From positions 62,001 through 126,000 of the forward strand of contig JAHLEZ010000015.1 of NCBI GenBank assembly GCA_020726505.1: 64,000 bases of DNA. Reading direction: 5' to 3'. The notes below the pieces were generated by a model, which made no database searches, was not told where the DNA came from, and worked only from the letters and a program-made list of their open reading frames with translations. Made by a program: the position numbers and the translations under genes. Positions 12,301 to 25,936 of this stretch are shown piece after piece. How positions within the stretch are numbered: the stretch's first letter is position 1; each line of letters opens with the position of its first letter. This DNA comes from Leptodontidium sp. MPI-SDFR-AT-0119 (taxonomy: Eukaryota > Ascomycota > Leotiomycetes > Helotiales > Leptodontidiaceae).

Positions 12301-14650
12301 GCCGCTTAAGTAACTTCTAGCTAAAGAGCTTCTAAGAGGCCTATAACTACTCACATTATAATTGACTTTTTAATAATTTCCTTTCTAGTACGCTCCGAGA
12401 GACTATTTAGTTCGTGAGTATAAGTTAGACTTAATTCGATTTAAATACCTTACTATTAAGTCTACTTTTAGTATCTTAATATGCCTTAAGAGGGAATCAT
12501 TACTCTCTTATTGTCGTACTTTAAAATATAAATGTATAGTCCGTACTTCTATTTAATTTAATTATTAACAAATTACAGGATTTTTAATATTACTATTAAT
12601 AATTTGTTTAGAATTAGGAAAATAAGGATTTTTCTATTATACTCGTCTTTAATAACGAGCAATTAATTAGAGCCGTTATAACTAAGGTCGTAGTCGAAAA
12701 GGTCCTACGTAAGTCTCTAAAATAGTCGTGGAGATACGTTCTCTAAGGGCCTTCGAGAATTAACATTTATAGCTCGAGCTATAGAGTAATACTCGTATTT
12801 AGTTCTACTTGTTCTCTCAATTTTGACGTTCTTAGCATTCTCTATTAACATATAAAGAGCCTTAAGGCTAAGGTGCCTTACTCTTGTATATTATACTTTT
12901 TTTAAATTTATACGTGGCTTAAGGTAATCTCTCGATCTCCTAAAGGGTCTTAGTATGCGCGTAAGAGTAGGATATAATAACGTACTAGTATTACTTAACA
13001 AAATAAATAAAATAAAGTAGTTTAAAGTGTTCTTATATTTAAAGAAAACTAATTAATACTTTTAAACTAAAGTGTATATAACACTATTATTAGTAGGCTC
13101 CTTAAGATATAAAGTTACGTCGAAACTATTGATTTATAGTCTTACGTTTAATAGCCTTGCCTTTGAGATAATATTAATATAAAAACCTTTAATAACTACT
13201 ATATTTGTGAGCTTTAAATCGATTATACCTCCTAAAGTAGTAAGCGCGTTTTTTAAAAGACGACGGCCTTTATTAATAATAAGTAAGCTAAATGTGCTAG
13301 CTTCTATTATATCTTTATAACTTAAGGGAATAAAGGAGCCTAAGATTAATAGAGACTTATTATTAATTACATATATAATATCGTAGTTGTCGAGAAGAGT
13401 ACTTTAGTGGAGCGGATGTTAGCCGTTACTAAGCGCGAATATACTAAGAGTCTAAAGAGTAAAAGGGTCTATAGTAACGTATATAATCTTTGAAATAAGT
13501 CTATTGGAAGTCTTAGGGATCTCAGCTCCTACTTTACTAGGCTCCTTAGCTAAAACGGTCTTATGTAAAGCACTTCACTCCGGTTTATTTACTTCTTTAC
13601 GAATAAGCTCAGTTTAATTAAGAGTCAAATAGTGCTTTTTAGTGGTTTAACTATGAAGTGCGGCCTTAAGACGGTTATAAGTAGTCGGTTTCTAATAGTA
13701 TTTAGAATTTAGATCCGAGAAAGCGATTATATAGGGGCACTTGTGGTGCTTTTTATCTCGTCTACTGCCTAGGGTTATAAAAATGCCGTTTCTGAGGTAA
13801 AGGCTGTGCTTTTTAGTAGACTTTGTGTCTTTTATAACTCGCTGAAATTATAATTTATAATATAATAAGGAGTGTTTCGGTTCCTTAACTTCCGTTTAGC
13901 TTCCGAGTACTTAGTCTTTTATAATAAGCTTGTCTTTACGGTTCTTAGCGAAAACAAGGTCTTATTTAGCTCTGATAGCGTTTAGGAACCTTTCTGTGGC
14001 TAAGGGTCCTAAAACGAGCTCAGAACCGGCTAATTTGCACTCGTAGTAAGACAAGAACTAGTTTCGGCACTAAGTTGTAATATTAATGCGACCGTCGTAG
14101 GCTTGTTGTATTAAGTGAGAATAAGTCAATTCGATGTCGCGTAAGTTAGTGGCCTTAGAGGGCGCGTAATATTAGCGAAGTTCCTGTACGATCTTTTAAA
14201 TAGTATAAGTGCGCTCGTTGACTTAAGTCAAGGAAATGATCTCGAAGAGTGAGGGGTTAATATAGTTAATAACCTAAGTGTAAAGTTAATTGTATTTAGT
14301 GATTAAGTTACTCTAGTCGCTCTTCTTGATAATAAAGACCTTAAAGGCTCTATTATATTCAGATTTGACTGCGGAAAAGAGTATTACTAGTACACTAACT
14401 AGTCGCTTTGTATTTTTCTTTTAAAGAAATTCAGCCTTTATATTAAAGATTAGTAGATTTGTTATAAGAGACGGAATATTAGGTCTATTAGGGTCGACGA
14501 GCGGCCAAAGGCCTTTATTGTGCGCTTAAACTTGAAACTTAATGTTGAATTTAGTCTAGCCCTTTTAGTCCTTGATGCGGTCGCTCTTAGAGTCGGCTAT
14601 AATTGATTTCTTAAGAATCGAGCGTAAGTGAAGACGTGCGGTAATTATTA
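9375..14650 (-). pseudogene. Copia-1 gag-pol relic
   Basis: Minus-strand coding relic of a Ty1/Copia polyprotein. The reverse transcriptase active-site region reads RKIFVLFFIDDILVLYY (10325-10358), corresponding to the YVDD box of the family. The RNase H part reads KIYCDNK then TIRLI and later KMPADRLTKN, followed by the family's usual FDHFR block, ending near 9375. The order reverse transcriptase then RNase H, with the gag/protease/integrase region upstream (10.5-14.6 kb), is the Copia order; I did not assign individual upstream domains with confidence. Stops are dense and mostly TAA/TAG. No intact frame above 60 codons remains, so the element cannot move on its own. Confidence 0.85.
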
Positions 14651-14731
14651 AAGAGAGTAAAGAAGAAAATATAGAGTAATATTTTATTAAGTATAAATTA
14701 TTAGGGCTTTAAGAGTTATATAGCTCTTAAT

Positions 14732-14949
14732 TATTACGTAAAATACTAAAGGGGTAGAGAAGTAAGAATTAGTAAAGTAGTAGGGAGCAGAAGATTAATT
14801 AAGAAGTGCTTTGCCCTCTTATTAAAAGGGAGAAAGGTTCGCTATTTAAAATAAGGTAAGTAAGTTTAGCTAGTTATAAGTGTGCAGGAAGCACACTTGG
14901 CTAGTCAGTGGGCTCGCGTAGCAGGTGCCGCTAACCATGTACCGTGACA
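14732..14949 (-). repeat. Copia-1 5' LTR
   Basis: The 218-bp partner of 7732-7949 starts TATTACG and ends CGTGACA, followed directly by the CTTAG duplication at 14950-14954. It retains more CpA/TpG than the other copy in its right half. Confidence 0.95.
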
Positions 14950-17463
14950 CTTAGTCAATAAATTCCGGACTATAAACCCCCTCTTAGACTTATATATTAA
15001 TCTATAACGTAATTTAACGAAGTCGTGACTAAATAAACGACTTTTAAAGGTAGGCGCTAATAATATCTACTCGTGAGCCGCGGGGTATAACTAAAAGGAT
15101 CTATATAAAGTCTCCCCCAAGGATTATAAGTACTTTACTAAACAAAATATCGTCTGTAATAGCCTATAAATTAACGTATAAGCGGTAAACTACTTTAAAA
15201 TAATATTTATTTTATATAAGCACTTCGTCTTAAATAATTAAGTCTATTTGTTATAAGAGAGCGCTAAGAGTACTTTACTTTATAATACTATTAACGGACT
15301 ACTTTGTAAGATTAATCAGAATCTTAAATTACGAGTATAACGTACGTTTATTAAGTAATAAGAGAGCCGTAATACCCGTAAACGTAACACAAAGGACTGT
15401 TTTCCCTTAGTTATAGTAATAGTAATAAAGACTTTTATAAAGAAACGTTTTACTAGAGCCGCCTTAGCCTTAAACATAAAAATGTGCGGTTTACAGGTCC
15501 GTAGTAATAGCTATTATAATCTCCGTAAAAGCCGCAAGTTAGTCCGTATTTAGTTAACCTCTTATCGTTTTAACTAACGTAATTAGATCTTTATTTTAAT
15601 TTCTTTTTAATTATTAGACGTGGCTACGGGCCTAGTCCCACACGTAAGAAGGCAACTTAATACTCGTAAGCGTCTATTATTAATCCGTAAGTCCAACCGC
15701 AAGTAAAAACAAATTGTAATCGTAATAAGGATTTAAAAAAAGAAGAGGAAATCTTAATTTAGTCTGTAATTTATATATTAAATCGTCGCAAAAGTGGTTT
15801 TTATATTAGTCCTAAATAACTCGCGGGTCCACAATCTCCTATTAGCGGAGCCTAGTTAAGAAAAGCGTCTATAAACCGCCTACTAAAGTAAAGAGCTTTA
15901 CTTCGTTAAAGTATTAATACTACTCTTAGTTGTTTTCGACTAACCCACGAGTAATATAGGCGGCCTTATAAGTCTCGTAAGTAGTACTCTCAAAATTAAA
16001 TAACTCTTTAAACGATTTTAGTCCACAAACGACTATTAAAAGGAATTGTAAATAGAAACGCTCGCCCGAAATAAGGCTATAATAGTATATACGGCCGAGA
16101 CGATTCTCCCCCCTTTGCCGGAACTTCTATTTACGAGTCTTTTAATCTTAAACGTAGTGAGTTAGAAACTCTAAATATAGTTATAATCTTATAGTAAGGT
16201 TTTCTATATTAAACTCAAAGAACTTTATAAGTGTAAAACGGGCTATATCTCGTTTTACGACTAACTCTTTTAGGGAGATTCCGGCTAGAAAGTAAACTGT
16301 TTACTCCCCCTGTAAATAAACTACAAAGTGTTATATAAGTGGGAATTCTTTATAAGTAGAGTACTCGAGAAGTCGCTATATAGCCTCTAGAGGACTTACG
16401 TACCGCGCTTATACGTAATTAGTGATTTCGTCGTCTATATTTAAGACTATAAGAGTTATATAGTCTACACCTTTATATACGTACTTATAAATATATTTTA
16501 CGGCTTAAATTAAGCCGTAGACCTCGACGTTAATATATAAACGATAGTAGTTAAGGAGATATAGATTATATAAAATAACTTAACAGTTGTCTAATTATAT
16601 ATCTCGGCCGCCTTTACGGACTATAAATGTCTGTTTATCTTGTTTATACTAATAAATAAAGTACTCGTTTTCGTAAACAGCCGTAATTGCCTAAAACTCT
16701 TTTAGAAATCGCTTTTAATACGTTAACGAGTCGTTTAAGGACTTACAGGCTATATAAGGAGCGTTAAAGAAGTCACGTCTATATAGTCTATGAGTTATAT
16801 TATTTAAGACTAATTCCCGTAACTTACTCGTAAGGTTTATAACCTTATCTAGAATCTCTATAAAAATAATCTTATTAACCTATTAAGGTACTAAGTAATT
16901 ACTTAGATTTTTAAGCTAAAAAAGTAAGTGTAAATGTAATAAGCCACGCTTTTAATATTTAATAGTATATACGTAAATACGATATTTTCTAAAAACCCCC
17001 TTTTTAGTAACGTCACGTAAAAGCTCTTTAACCTTTAAACGAAAAACGCGGGCGATAATATTAAGGCGGTTAATTAATTAAGATTTTATTTTTTTTTAGC
17101 TCGCGGACGATTTCGGGCTATCGCGGGTTAGCCGTAAACGTAATAAAGAGAGTAAGCCGGCCGAAATAACGAATTATTACTATAGAATCTTAAAATAATT
17201 ATTATATAAAACGATTATTACTTATAAAAGAAAACGGGAGATTAAAACGACGTCTGTAATTTATAGAATTCGTATTTATATAAATTAATATATCCGCAAG
17301 CCTGTTATATAAGTCCGCACGTATATCTTCTTAGTAAGTCCGTAATTAATTAAGTCGTGTCGTTTAATAAGCGATATAAACGTTAATAACGTATTATTAG
17401 AATAAGTAGTTAATATAAAAGAAATTACGTAACTAACCGGTCCGCGAAAAGAGCTAGTACTTA

Positions 17464-17718
17464 TATTAGTCCACAGGTCCTTACATGGTCATACTTCGGT
17501 CTGGAAAGGGGGTGCAGGTCAAAGTCAGGGGTTAGAGCTTAGCCGGACTAGTTTCGGTGGAGATTTAGTAGGGTTTCGTAGTATATAGTCTGGCTCTCCT
17601 CGCACTTTCTTAGAATATACACAGATTTTGAACTATATATTTATTACTTTGTCGTTATACTCACATTAGAATATATTCACACATGCGGCGTAATATATAA
17701 ACCGGTATTACATTAACA
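17464..17718 (+). repeat. Copia-2 5' LTR
   Basis: This 255-bp copy aligns gap-free to 24739-24993; every difference I compared is a C/T or G/A transition. It ends ATTAACA where the partner ends ACCGACA. Confidence 0.96.
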
Positions 17719-20700
17719 CTAATTAGTAATAAGCTTATATTGTCAACCTTACTATAGATAGAAAAGGTCTTAGGCTATAGAGTAGATTCTAGGCTTCAAC
17801 TTAAAGAGTACTTTATTATATTTTCCTTAAAAGGTAGTTTACTTTTTCTAAATCGTGGAGGGAAGGTAACTTCTCTCTTAAGACTCGATTAAGACGACTA
17901 TACGTTAGAGAAGAGCTATTATAACACGACAGTTACTTTACGAAGACTATTAATTTAATATCCTTAAATCCAGAACTTTAGACCTTTAAGAAACTTATCT
18001 AAGAACCTACTAGATCACTTACGAATCGAATCCGACACAATAGTAGATACTTTAGTAGAGCTAGAGTTAACTCCGGAAACATTCAATAATACGGCAACAT
18101 TAGATCTTAGTCTAATTTTCACGGGAGACGCAATAATATACTCGCGAAAGTTCTAGGAGGCCTATTATAATAACTATTTTAAGGGAGAATTCCTTTTCTA
18201 AGACTTTTAGAAGTATTTTGAGGATTAAATAGTAAACGAGTTTAAATTAATTAAGGTTATAGAACGTATATACTTTAGGGACGACTTATAAGCCTTTAGT
18301 ATATTTATACGACAAAGGAAGGGGACGAGGACGGCACACGCTTTAGTAGAAGTAATATAAGTTAAGGAAAATATGTGGCCAAGAGACTAAGTGGAAATGT
18401 AAATTTAGAACTACCCTAAATTAGTACCGAATTATATCTGGGAATTACTCTCTCGACTACCACCGCTATTTCTAATAATACTTTAATAAAATTAATCCCT
18501 AATATCTCCACAATATTAATTAAAGGTAGTTATTTATTTTGTAAAGGAAGACACTTCTTCGAAAGGGTCAGGAGTAAAGCTTATAAAGACGATTTAATTA
18601 TTAAGATCACTTAAGATTTCCCTTACTAAAGGAAATAAAGTCGAGGATTTATATAGTGTAACTCCCTTACTTATAGTCCTAAAGAAAGAGTTCTTATTTA
18701 CTTTTAAAAGGGATCCCTTAAGTAATCTCCACTTGTAAAGATTAAATAACTACGTGTTACTAAATCCCACACTAACGTTAATAATACACTTACAAGACGA
18801 GTCATTACTATTATTTAAGGTTCTTAGGACTACCGGACTATATATAGAGCCGATTCGGCTATTATAATATATTATAAATCTATTAACCTTAGACTAAATA
18901 AAATCGTTAGTAAACTTTACTAAAATATACACTAAGGAGCTCTAATATAACTGAGACAAAGACTACTTAGATAAAAAGCTTTATATCTTCGCCGACTTAT
19001 ATTAGAGAGTATTAGTTAAGACTAAGGTCTAGAACCGAGCCTTTCTGTTAATATTACGAGACAGAGCTAGTTCGTACTACTACCGGTACCTCTAAAATAA
19101 GGGGTACTTATTTAATAAGCTTATTAAGACGACTCGCGAACACTTTAAGACAAAGGAGAGAACTAATAAGTTCCTTAGTTAGTGGTTTAGTCTGACTTTC
19201 TTGTTATTTTAGGAAGAGCCTTACTAAACGAGAAAACTAGTGTTAACTTAATTAAAGAACTTCGCTAAGGAACTACAAAGTATTTAACTTGGCTTAAAGG
19301 ACAATAATATATAAAACAATAAGACACTTCGCGATAAACTCGTGTAAGGAGTATTAAGGAACTCCCTCTTTAAGATAGCCTTGTTTTAAGTACCCCTTAC
19401 TTTCCTTATATTAATAAATAGTCTTCGCTCCGCCGTCGGCGTTAAAGTAACTTATAACTCGGGATCGAGGGTAAGCAAGTACTCTAGATTATATACGAAT
19501 TGCCACTAATCTTATGTCGTAAATAAGGCGGCTTATTACTTTAATTATAAGATGAAATTTTCAAGTAGAAACAAACGCGGAGACAAATTCCAGCCTATAC
19601 TAGGCTACTTAGGCTATATTATTTATAAGAAGATAAACTACTATAATAGTCGTTACTCTAACGAAGAGTAAGTAGCGTCTAAGGCAAGATACTTCGCGGC
19701 GCGTAAGGCCGAAGGAGTAAAAGCTATAGACAAGACCTTTAAGAGCTACTTAGCTTATATTAAGGGAATCGACCTTAATTCTGACTAGAACCGGACTATA
19801 TCCGGACACTATTCGGGAAACTACTAAGATATAAATTCAAACACTTTAATAAATATTAACGACTCTTTAGAAAGTTCCGATAATAATAATAGCGATAATA
19901 CCGTAAACTTCACGACTGTATTTATAGTAAGTAAGGCACAATATAATACACGAGAAGTTATAGGGCAACTTAAAAAGAAGAAGGTTATTTATATCTTAGA
20001 AAGTAAAATCAAGAGACTTACTCCTAGTAAGGCCTATATAACGTAATAGACAGACAGATTCTTTTAAGGACTATTAATTAACACAGGGGCATTTAATAAA
20101 AACACGGGAGGGATTAATTAATTACGAGCTTTATAGTGAATTTAAGATATTAAGTTTAATACTAACTAGGTAGGCTAAAGCCAGATTACATTTGGTGCTA
20201 GTTCGCGACTATCTCTAGGGGTTATTATAATTAACACTCCGGCTAAAGAAATAGACTTCTAAATCGTGGACGCAAATATCTTATTTCTAGTTTATTTATA
20301 ATAGTTAAATACACTAAATACGTAGTATAATAACTTACGTAACGTTTTAATTTAGGGTAATAAGAAGCACTTAATTATATAGAAGTATAGGCATCTATAG
20401 TTACTTTTAGATTAATATTATTAATTACTAGACACTTTTACTGGAATAATAAATGCGTGCCACTTGACTGAACTAGAAATACGTCGGCTTTATAGGCGTT
20501 TCGGACACCTTTCGGTGAGACGCCTATAGCACTTACTAGACTAAGCTGGCTATAAGCATGATTCAGAAATCATGTTAAGGGTCAAAGAAATGTGTAAATA
20601 TTACTAGAGGCATATAGACGCTTTATATAAGTTCTGTTTTAAGCTATAAAACGACGTCGACTTTAATTATATAGTCTACGTAGACATCGCGATATTTAGA

Positions 20701-23255
20701 GAACGATATACCCTCTATATAGTAAATAAAGTAATAAGTTTTAGTACGGCGAAATTACTTTAAAAGGCCCCCAGTTCCGCTACGGCTTAGGCTACTTTTA
20801 ACGTATTTAAGTCAGTATAGATTAACACTTACTTAGGACTTCTAGATTTCGTTATGTACGACTATAGTATTAATTTCAATTCTGAGGAGTTTCAGAGTAC
20901 ACTTAAATTTATAAGTAATACCCTTAAGCTAGTATTTATTAAGGTATATTATTTAATTAGTAAAGTTAAGCAATATCACCGCCCACTACGCCGTGCTTAT
21001 AAAATCGTTATAGAAGAGTACCCTAAGTTAAGCGACAAAGACCGACTATAAATAGTAGTAAAAGTAGTAAACGATATAATTAGACTTAATAAGTTTATTC
21101 TTATATTACTTGTTTTCGGCGTATACCTTAGAATAACAGAGTTAGACCCCCCAAATCCGTCAGTCGAGTAACGTGCGACTACGATTAAGAAAGCTATAAA
21201 GGAAATATAGAAAATTTATATTACGCGCAAAGTTAATAATATATTAATTATATAAAACAGCCCTAGAACTACTTATATTCACAGTCTCTACCTTAATAAT
21301 TAAGTTTTAGTATATTAAGAGGGTAAAGGATAGACAAGACCTTACGATTTCTTAGGTATTAAGGGAGAATTATATAAGATCGACATAAGAAATAAGAGAA
21401 TACATACGTTCTAATCGATTATAGTTCGTCCCTTTAAGACAGACACTTTTAGTATTAAACGACAAAAAGAAAACTTACTAGAGGATATTTATAAGTAACA
21501 TTTAGGATCCCTGATTAGAAACACCACCGAAATAGCACTGAATTTACCCCGAATCGCTGTCTAAATTCTATTTACGAAACACTTACTAGATTTACTAACT
21601 ATTAATGACAATTACAATATTAAAGTGTTTCTAATTAAGAGAGAAACGAAGGACTAAGAGTTATTTACTAAACTTCGCGCTAAAGGGAAGATTATAGCGC
21701 TTAAATTATTATTTTAGTAGTCCTAAAGGACGGAATACAAAGCACTTATTAAAAGGGGTGTTTTTGTGCCTATTTATAAGGACAACCCTAGAGTAAGAGG
21801 CCGCCGCATCTTTAAGTTAAGAATAGTAGACGAAGTCAAAGGCAAGGAGACGTTAGCTTTATATAAGAAGTTAAGGCTAGTAATTTAATACTTTAATAAC
21901 AAAGGAAAGAGAGAAATTTTGACTTAGTCTCTAACAATCTAATAATCTAACTAATAATTACTTATATTTTTAGCCGCTGCCGTCAAGTACTTAAATCGCC
22001 TCTGAAACTAGTCTAAATCCTATCTAGTTATTAGGGATATCACTTAAGCTTATGTCTAGGCAGAAATAAGGCTTCTCTAAGACATTTTTATATAGCCACT
22101 AGAAGAGATCGCAGGAGATTTCCCTCTTAGTATAATATTTATAATAATATTACTATTATATAGTATACTTAAGTCCGGAAACTATTAGTTTAATATATAC
22201 TATAAATATTATATAGAGAACTTATAAATAGAGACGTTAACGTATAACTTATACTTATTAATTAGTACTAAAGAAAGCTATAACTTTAGAGTCGTAAGAA
22301 TATAGATAGACGACACGTTAATTCTAGGAGATAAAGACTTCTTAGTAAGAGAATAGAATAAGATCACTAAGGCCGGTTTTTTAACGAAGCCGATATAAGT
22401 ACTACTCCTTACTAAAACTATTACGTTTAATAAGTATACTATCTCTATAAATAAGGACAGCCTCTATATATCTTAAAAGGGTCAAGGAGTAAGGCTAGAG
22501 CTAGTCGACGTAAGAAAAGAGGACTATAAGAAGGCTTATAGAAAGTAATAAGCTCGTGCGGCTTACCTTACTATTATTTGTCAACTAAAAGTAACATTTA
22601 ATCTCTCAGTCGTAACACAATATCAGGATCCGACAAAAGACGACGTTAAAGCCTTAAACTTACGTCTTAAATAGCAAATAGACAACTTAAAGAAGGGACT
22701 CTAATACGTACTAATTAACTTATAGTCCGCGAAAGTCTACGTTTTTATAGACGGTTCTTTTATTAATAATAAAGACTTAAGTTTATAAATAAGTTTTATA
22801 TTAATAATTAGTGCCGAAATAGTAAGGGATACGCAATTTACTTTGACTAGTAATATCGTATATACTAGCTCAACGAAATATAAGAGAGTAACTCGTATAG
22901 TACTCACATTAGAGTTATATATTATAATAATTAGTATTAATATATTAATCTCCCTTAGTACTACTATTAATATAGTAACTGACAAGCTTAATATCCCGCG
23001 TCTTCTTACTATTATTTGTACGGATTCTTTGTCCTTTTATAAGTGTATTATTAAGCTTAGTACAACGAAAAAGAAGCGCTTAATAATCGATATTATAATT
23101 ATTCGTCAATTATACGAGCGCAAAGAGTTAACAGAGGTTTAATAAATTAATAGTACTAATAATCCTACTGACGTTATAACGAAGAGTACTCTAAATAAGG
23201 CTCTTCGGGATTTTATTAACACTAATATCCTTATTATTAAGATAAAGGGTTAAAT
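17719..23255 (+). pseudogene. Copia-2 gag-pol relic
   Basis: Plus-strand polyprotein relic in Copia order. A gag zinc-knuckle remnant (YKKINYYNSRYSNEE, probable Cys-to-Tyr changes) lies near 19590-19680. The integrase His region reads RRFGHLS (~20490), the core Asp blocks read YVDIAIF (~20670) and YDYSINF (~20855), and an open stretch at 20854-21051 contains KQYHRPLRRAYKIVIEE, typical of Copia integrase. The reverse transcriptase has IDDTLILGD at 22306-22332. RNase H has FIDGSFINNKDLS (~22744), SSTKYKRVTR and ICTDSLSFY (~23015), ending near KSTLNKALRDFINTN at ~23225. Most breaks are TAG/TAA at expected Gln/Trp. It is inactive. Confidence 0.92.
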
Positions 23256-23399
23256 TTAACGGTCAACCGGAGTTAATTCAGACTAGTAATAGAGGGGTTT
23301 CTTACATTTATTAATTTTTTGTATATTTCCTTATAACTCTTATTTATTAATTTATTACTTGCGATTATTTTTATATTTAATTAATTTACGAAGTCAGAA

Positions 23400-24300
23400 A
23401 CGCATTCGATTTGGTTCTAAATACCCTCTAATTTAAAGTATTAACGGGCGGCCTTACGACAACACTCTAATAGAGACAAACTGCCGGTTTTACTATAAGG
23501 GGCTATTCTCGTATAGTAATATAAAGAAAGTGCCGCCACAAAGAACTTATTACGAAGTTAATCCGAAATAAGGCCAAATCTCTTACTTATAAATATCTAA
23601 AAGAGGTTCCTCGTCCTCTTCCTTTACGTTATAGCGGCGACTTTAGTAGGGGCGCTTAATAAGAAGATCGTCCTTACCACCGTCCTCCTTATCACGCTTA
23701 GTAGCGGCAGAAGAGACGATAGTAAGGAGCCGGTTTAAGACTAACACTGTCTCTTATTATATAAAGTATTAATACTTAAGAGTCTTAATATTAAAAAGGA
23801 AAAAGGGGGTTAACTTATTACTTACGAGCTAGTTAGGCTAACGATTTCTTAGCGTATAGCGCGCGTTTCCTCTAATAACGCTAGCGACAACTCCTTAGTA
23901 GTCTTTAGTGTGTTAGTAACGGCGACTAATAATGCCAAATCAATTAATTTAATAGTAATAACGATAACTTCTTTATCTTTCGCCTCGAGGGCGGCAACTA
24001 AACGAAGGTACTCTTTAGCGACAAACTACAGAATCTATTATATATTAGTAACTGTATATCTAGAGTACTTTCGACGAGGATTTAAATACAATTTAAAATA
24101 AAGAAAGGAAATAAGAATATTTACTAAGTTACACCAGGACTTCTTCTCTACGTAATATACGTATTTCTTACTCTTAAGATTATTAAAGGCGTATTCGTAA
24201 GATAAGTTCTTTACGAGGAGACGAACGCACCGAATATAATATTTACGATATACGAGGTCAAGTACTCTTGTGAATATAAGTGTAAGTATTATTTTTAATT
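23400..24300 (-). pseudogene. Antisense reading-frame relic in the 3' region of Copia-2
   Basis: On the strand opposite to gag-pol an almost unbroken frame of about 85 codons (24298-24042) contains a patch reading SYEYAFNNLKSKKYVYYVEK then KSWC, which would be a cysteine-rich C-x2-C-x6-C-type patch if Tyr were former Cys (G-to-A). It runs on through two stops into a helical segment, LVAALEAKDKEVI, and ELSLALLEETRAI. A GTAAGT lies on the minus strand at 23825-23820, after which another frame reads KRDKEDGGKDDLL, KEEDEEPLLDIYK and EIWPYFGLTS. A spliced former gene is plausible, but the exact acceptor does not close in frame by eye. Family unknown; the Cys patch followed by a coiled coil suggests DNA or RNA binding (inference). 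Confidence 0.5.
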
Positions 24301-24738
24301 AATATACTATTTCCTTACCGAATTATCTCTAAAGAGTATATTTACTTTTGGCTTATCTATTTAATTTAATATAGTCTTCTTAGAAATGTTAGTTTTTAAG
24401 TTATATTAAGCGAATTCAGGGAGATTAGAAAGTAGTATACGTATAGTAATTATATATGTGTTTATTAAGGAGATTCTAAACCTTTAGGGGGAGGCGACAT
24501 ATATATATATCTATTACGTTATATAATACTAAGGGTTCTTATTATTACTAGTTTTCGCTTAACCTCACTATTACGTCTCGCTATATTCGGACCCCTTTCG
24601 GGACACTTTCGGGACCTTGTCGGATCGAGATTAGACGCTGTTAGATACTTTATTATTTTATTTGTTATTTCTTATATATTACTAGTTATTTACTTTTACG
24701 TGTGTTAGAAATAGTTTTTCTAAAAGAAGTTTTGCCTA

Positions 24739-24993
24739 TGTTAGTCTATAAGTCCTTATATAGTTATACTTCAGTCTAGAAAGGGGGTGCGGGTTAAAGT
24801 CAGGGGTCAGAGCTTAGCCGGACTAGTTTCAGTGGAGATTCGGTGGGGTTTCGTAGTATATAGTCTGGCTCTCCTCGCACTCTCTTAGAATATACACAGA
24901 TTTTAAATTATATATTTATTACTCTGTCGCTATACTCGCATTGGAATATATTCACACATGCGGCGTGGTATATGAACCGGTACTGCACCGACA
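24739..24993 (+). repeat. Copia-2 3' LTR
   Basis: The 255-bp partner of 17464-17718 starts TGTTAG and ends CGACA, followed by the ACTTA duplication at 24994-24998. It keeps more unmutated CpA/TpG than the 5' copy, so the two LTRs were mutated to different degrees. Confidence 0.96.
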
Positions 24994-25936
24994 ACTTATA
25001 AAACGGCTATTGTGTTAACCGTTAATTTAGCCGAAAGCGGTCTCGATCGTAAAGCCGTAAAGACTAACATTACCTTAGTTTACTATAAAAAAAGAGTAAC
25101 GGGTAACTTAACGGGAAGTAGGCTAGGTTCGTAACGTGTACTTAATATAAAAGCGGACTATTACGGCCTAGTTCGCGGACTGCAAGAATAATATCTTTAA
25201 AGTTAACTTTATTATACTTGTCTAGAATAATCCCCGTAAACTCATCCGTAATAGACAGATTCTCTCGTCTCTTATTAATATTACTTTATAAAACTAGTCG
25301 CATTTACGGGCTAATAACGATCTAAAAATTATTATCTTATAACTATAAACGCTCTTAGGCGGTCTAGTATTTAGTTGTAAATAGATTCTCCTTAATAATT
25401 ATCTAGTGTAAATCACATAAAACCGTAGTATTAAGTTAAGAGTACTACCCGAGCCGAATATCAATTGCGTAATTAGGGTCGTAAAAAAACAATTAAATAA
25501 AAGCGGGCGCCTATTACGGACCGGGAACTAAGGGCCCTTATAAGTAATAAAGCTCTCTGTGAGCCGTAAAAGTAATTAACCCGCGAGTCAAGTCGATACG
25601 GTCTTCCTTATTAGTCTTAATAGACGTAAAAGAGAGAGCTATATTATATTATTATATTTTCTAGCGAAAAGTATTACTTCGCGGATCTATATTATTTAAT
25701 AGCCTTTATAATACGCCTAGCGGATCTCGTAACGAGTTTATATAAACTGCCCCTTTCTTATAATAAAACTTATAGTCTCCTTTAGTTACTCACTCGTCGA
25801 TTTAATAAAGTACGTTATACTTTATATACTCGTGGGTTATAAGACTAATATCTTGTGGACTTGTAGTAACAAAAACGGACCGAAACTTAACCGGAACCGC
25901 CTAAAAGGGAGTTAGTATAATAAGTATAAGTATTAT

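Larger units (their letters stand above)
17464..24993 (+). mobile_element. Copia-2: complete Ty1/Copia LTR retrotransposon (RIP-mutated)
   Basis: The 7530-bp element has two 255-bp LTRs and a perfect 5-bp target duplication, ACTTA at 17459-17463 and 24994-24998. The 3' LTR keeps the canonical start TG (24739); the 5' copy has TA there, a G-to-A change. Both end in CA. Integrase, reverse transcriptase and RNase H relics follow one another on the plus strand in Copia order. It is a different family from Copia-1 (unrelated LTR, opposite orientation) and also sits inside Helitron A. Between RNase H (~23255) and the 3' LTR lie ~1.48 kb carrying an antisense reading-frame relic. Confidence 0.95.

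Noticed and set aside
22737..23142. Independent small membrane-like proteins
   Set aside because: The plus frame is Copia-2 RNase H (SSTKYKRVTR, CTDSLSFYK); the minus frame is its Ile/Leu-rich shadow.
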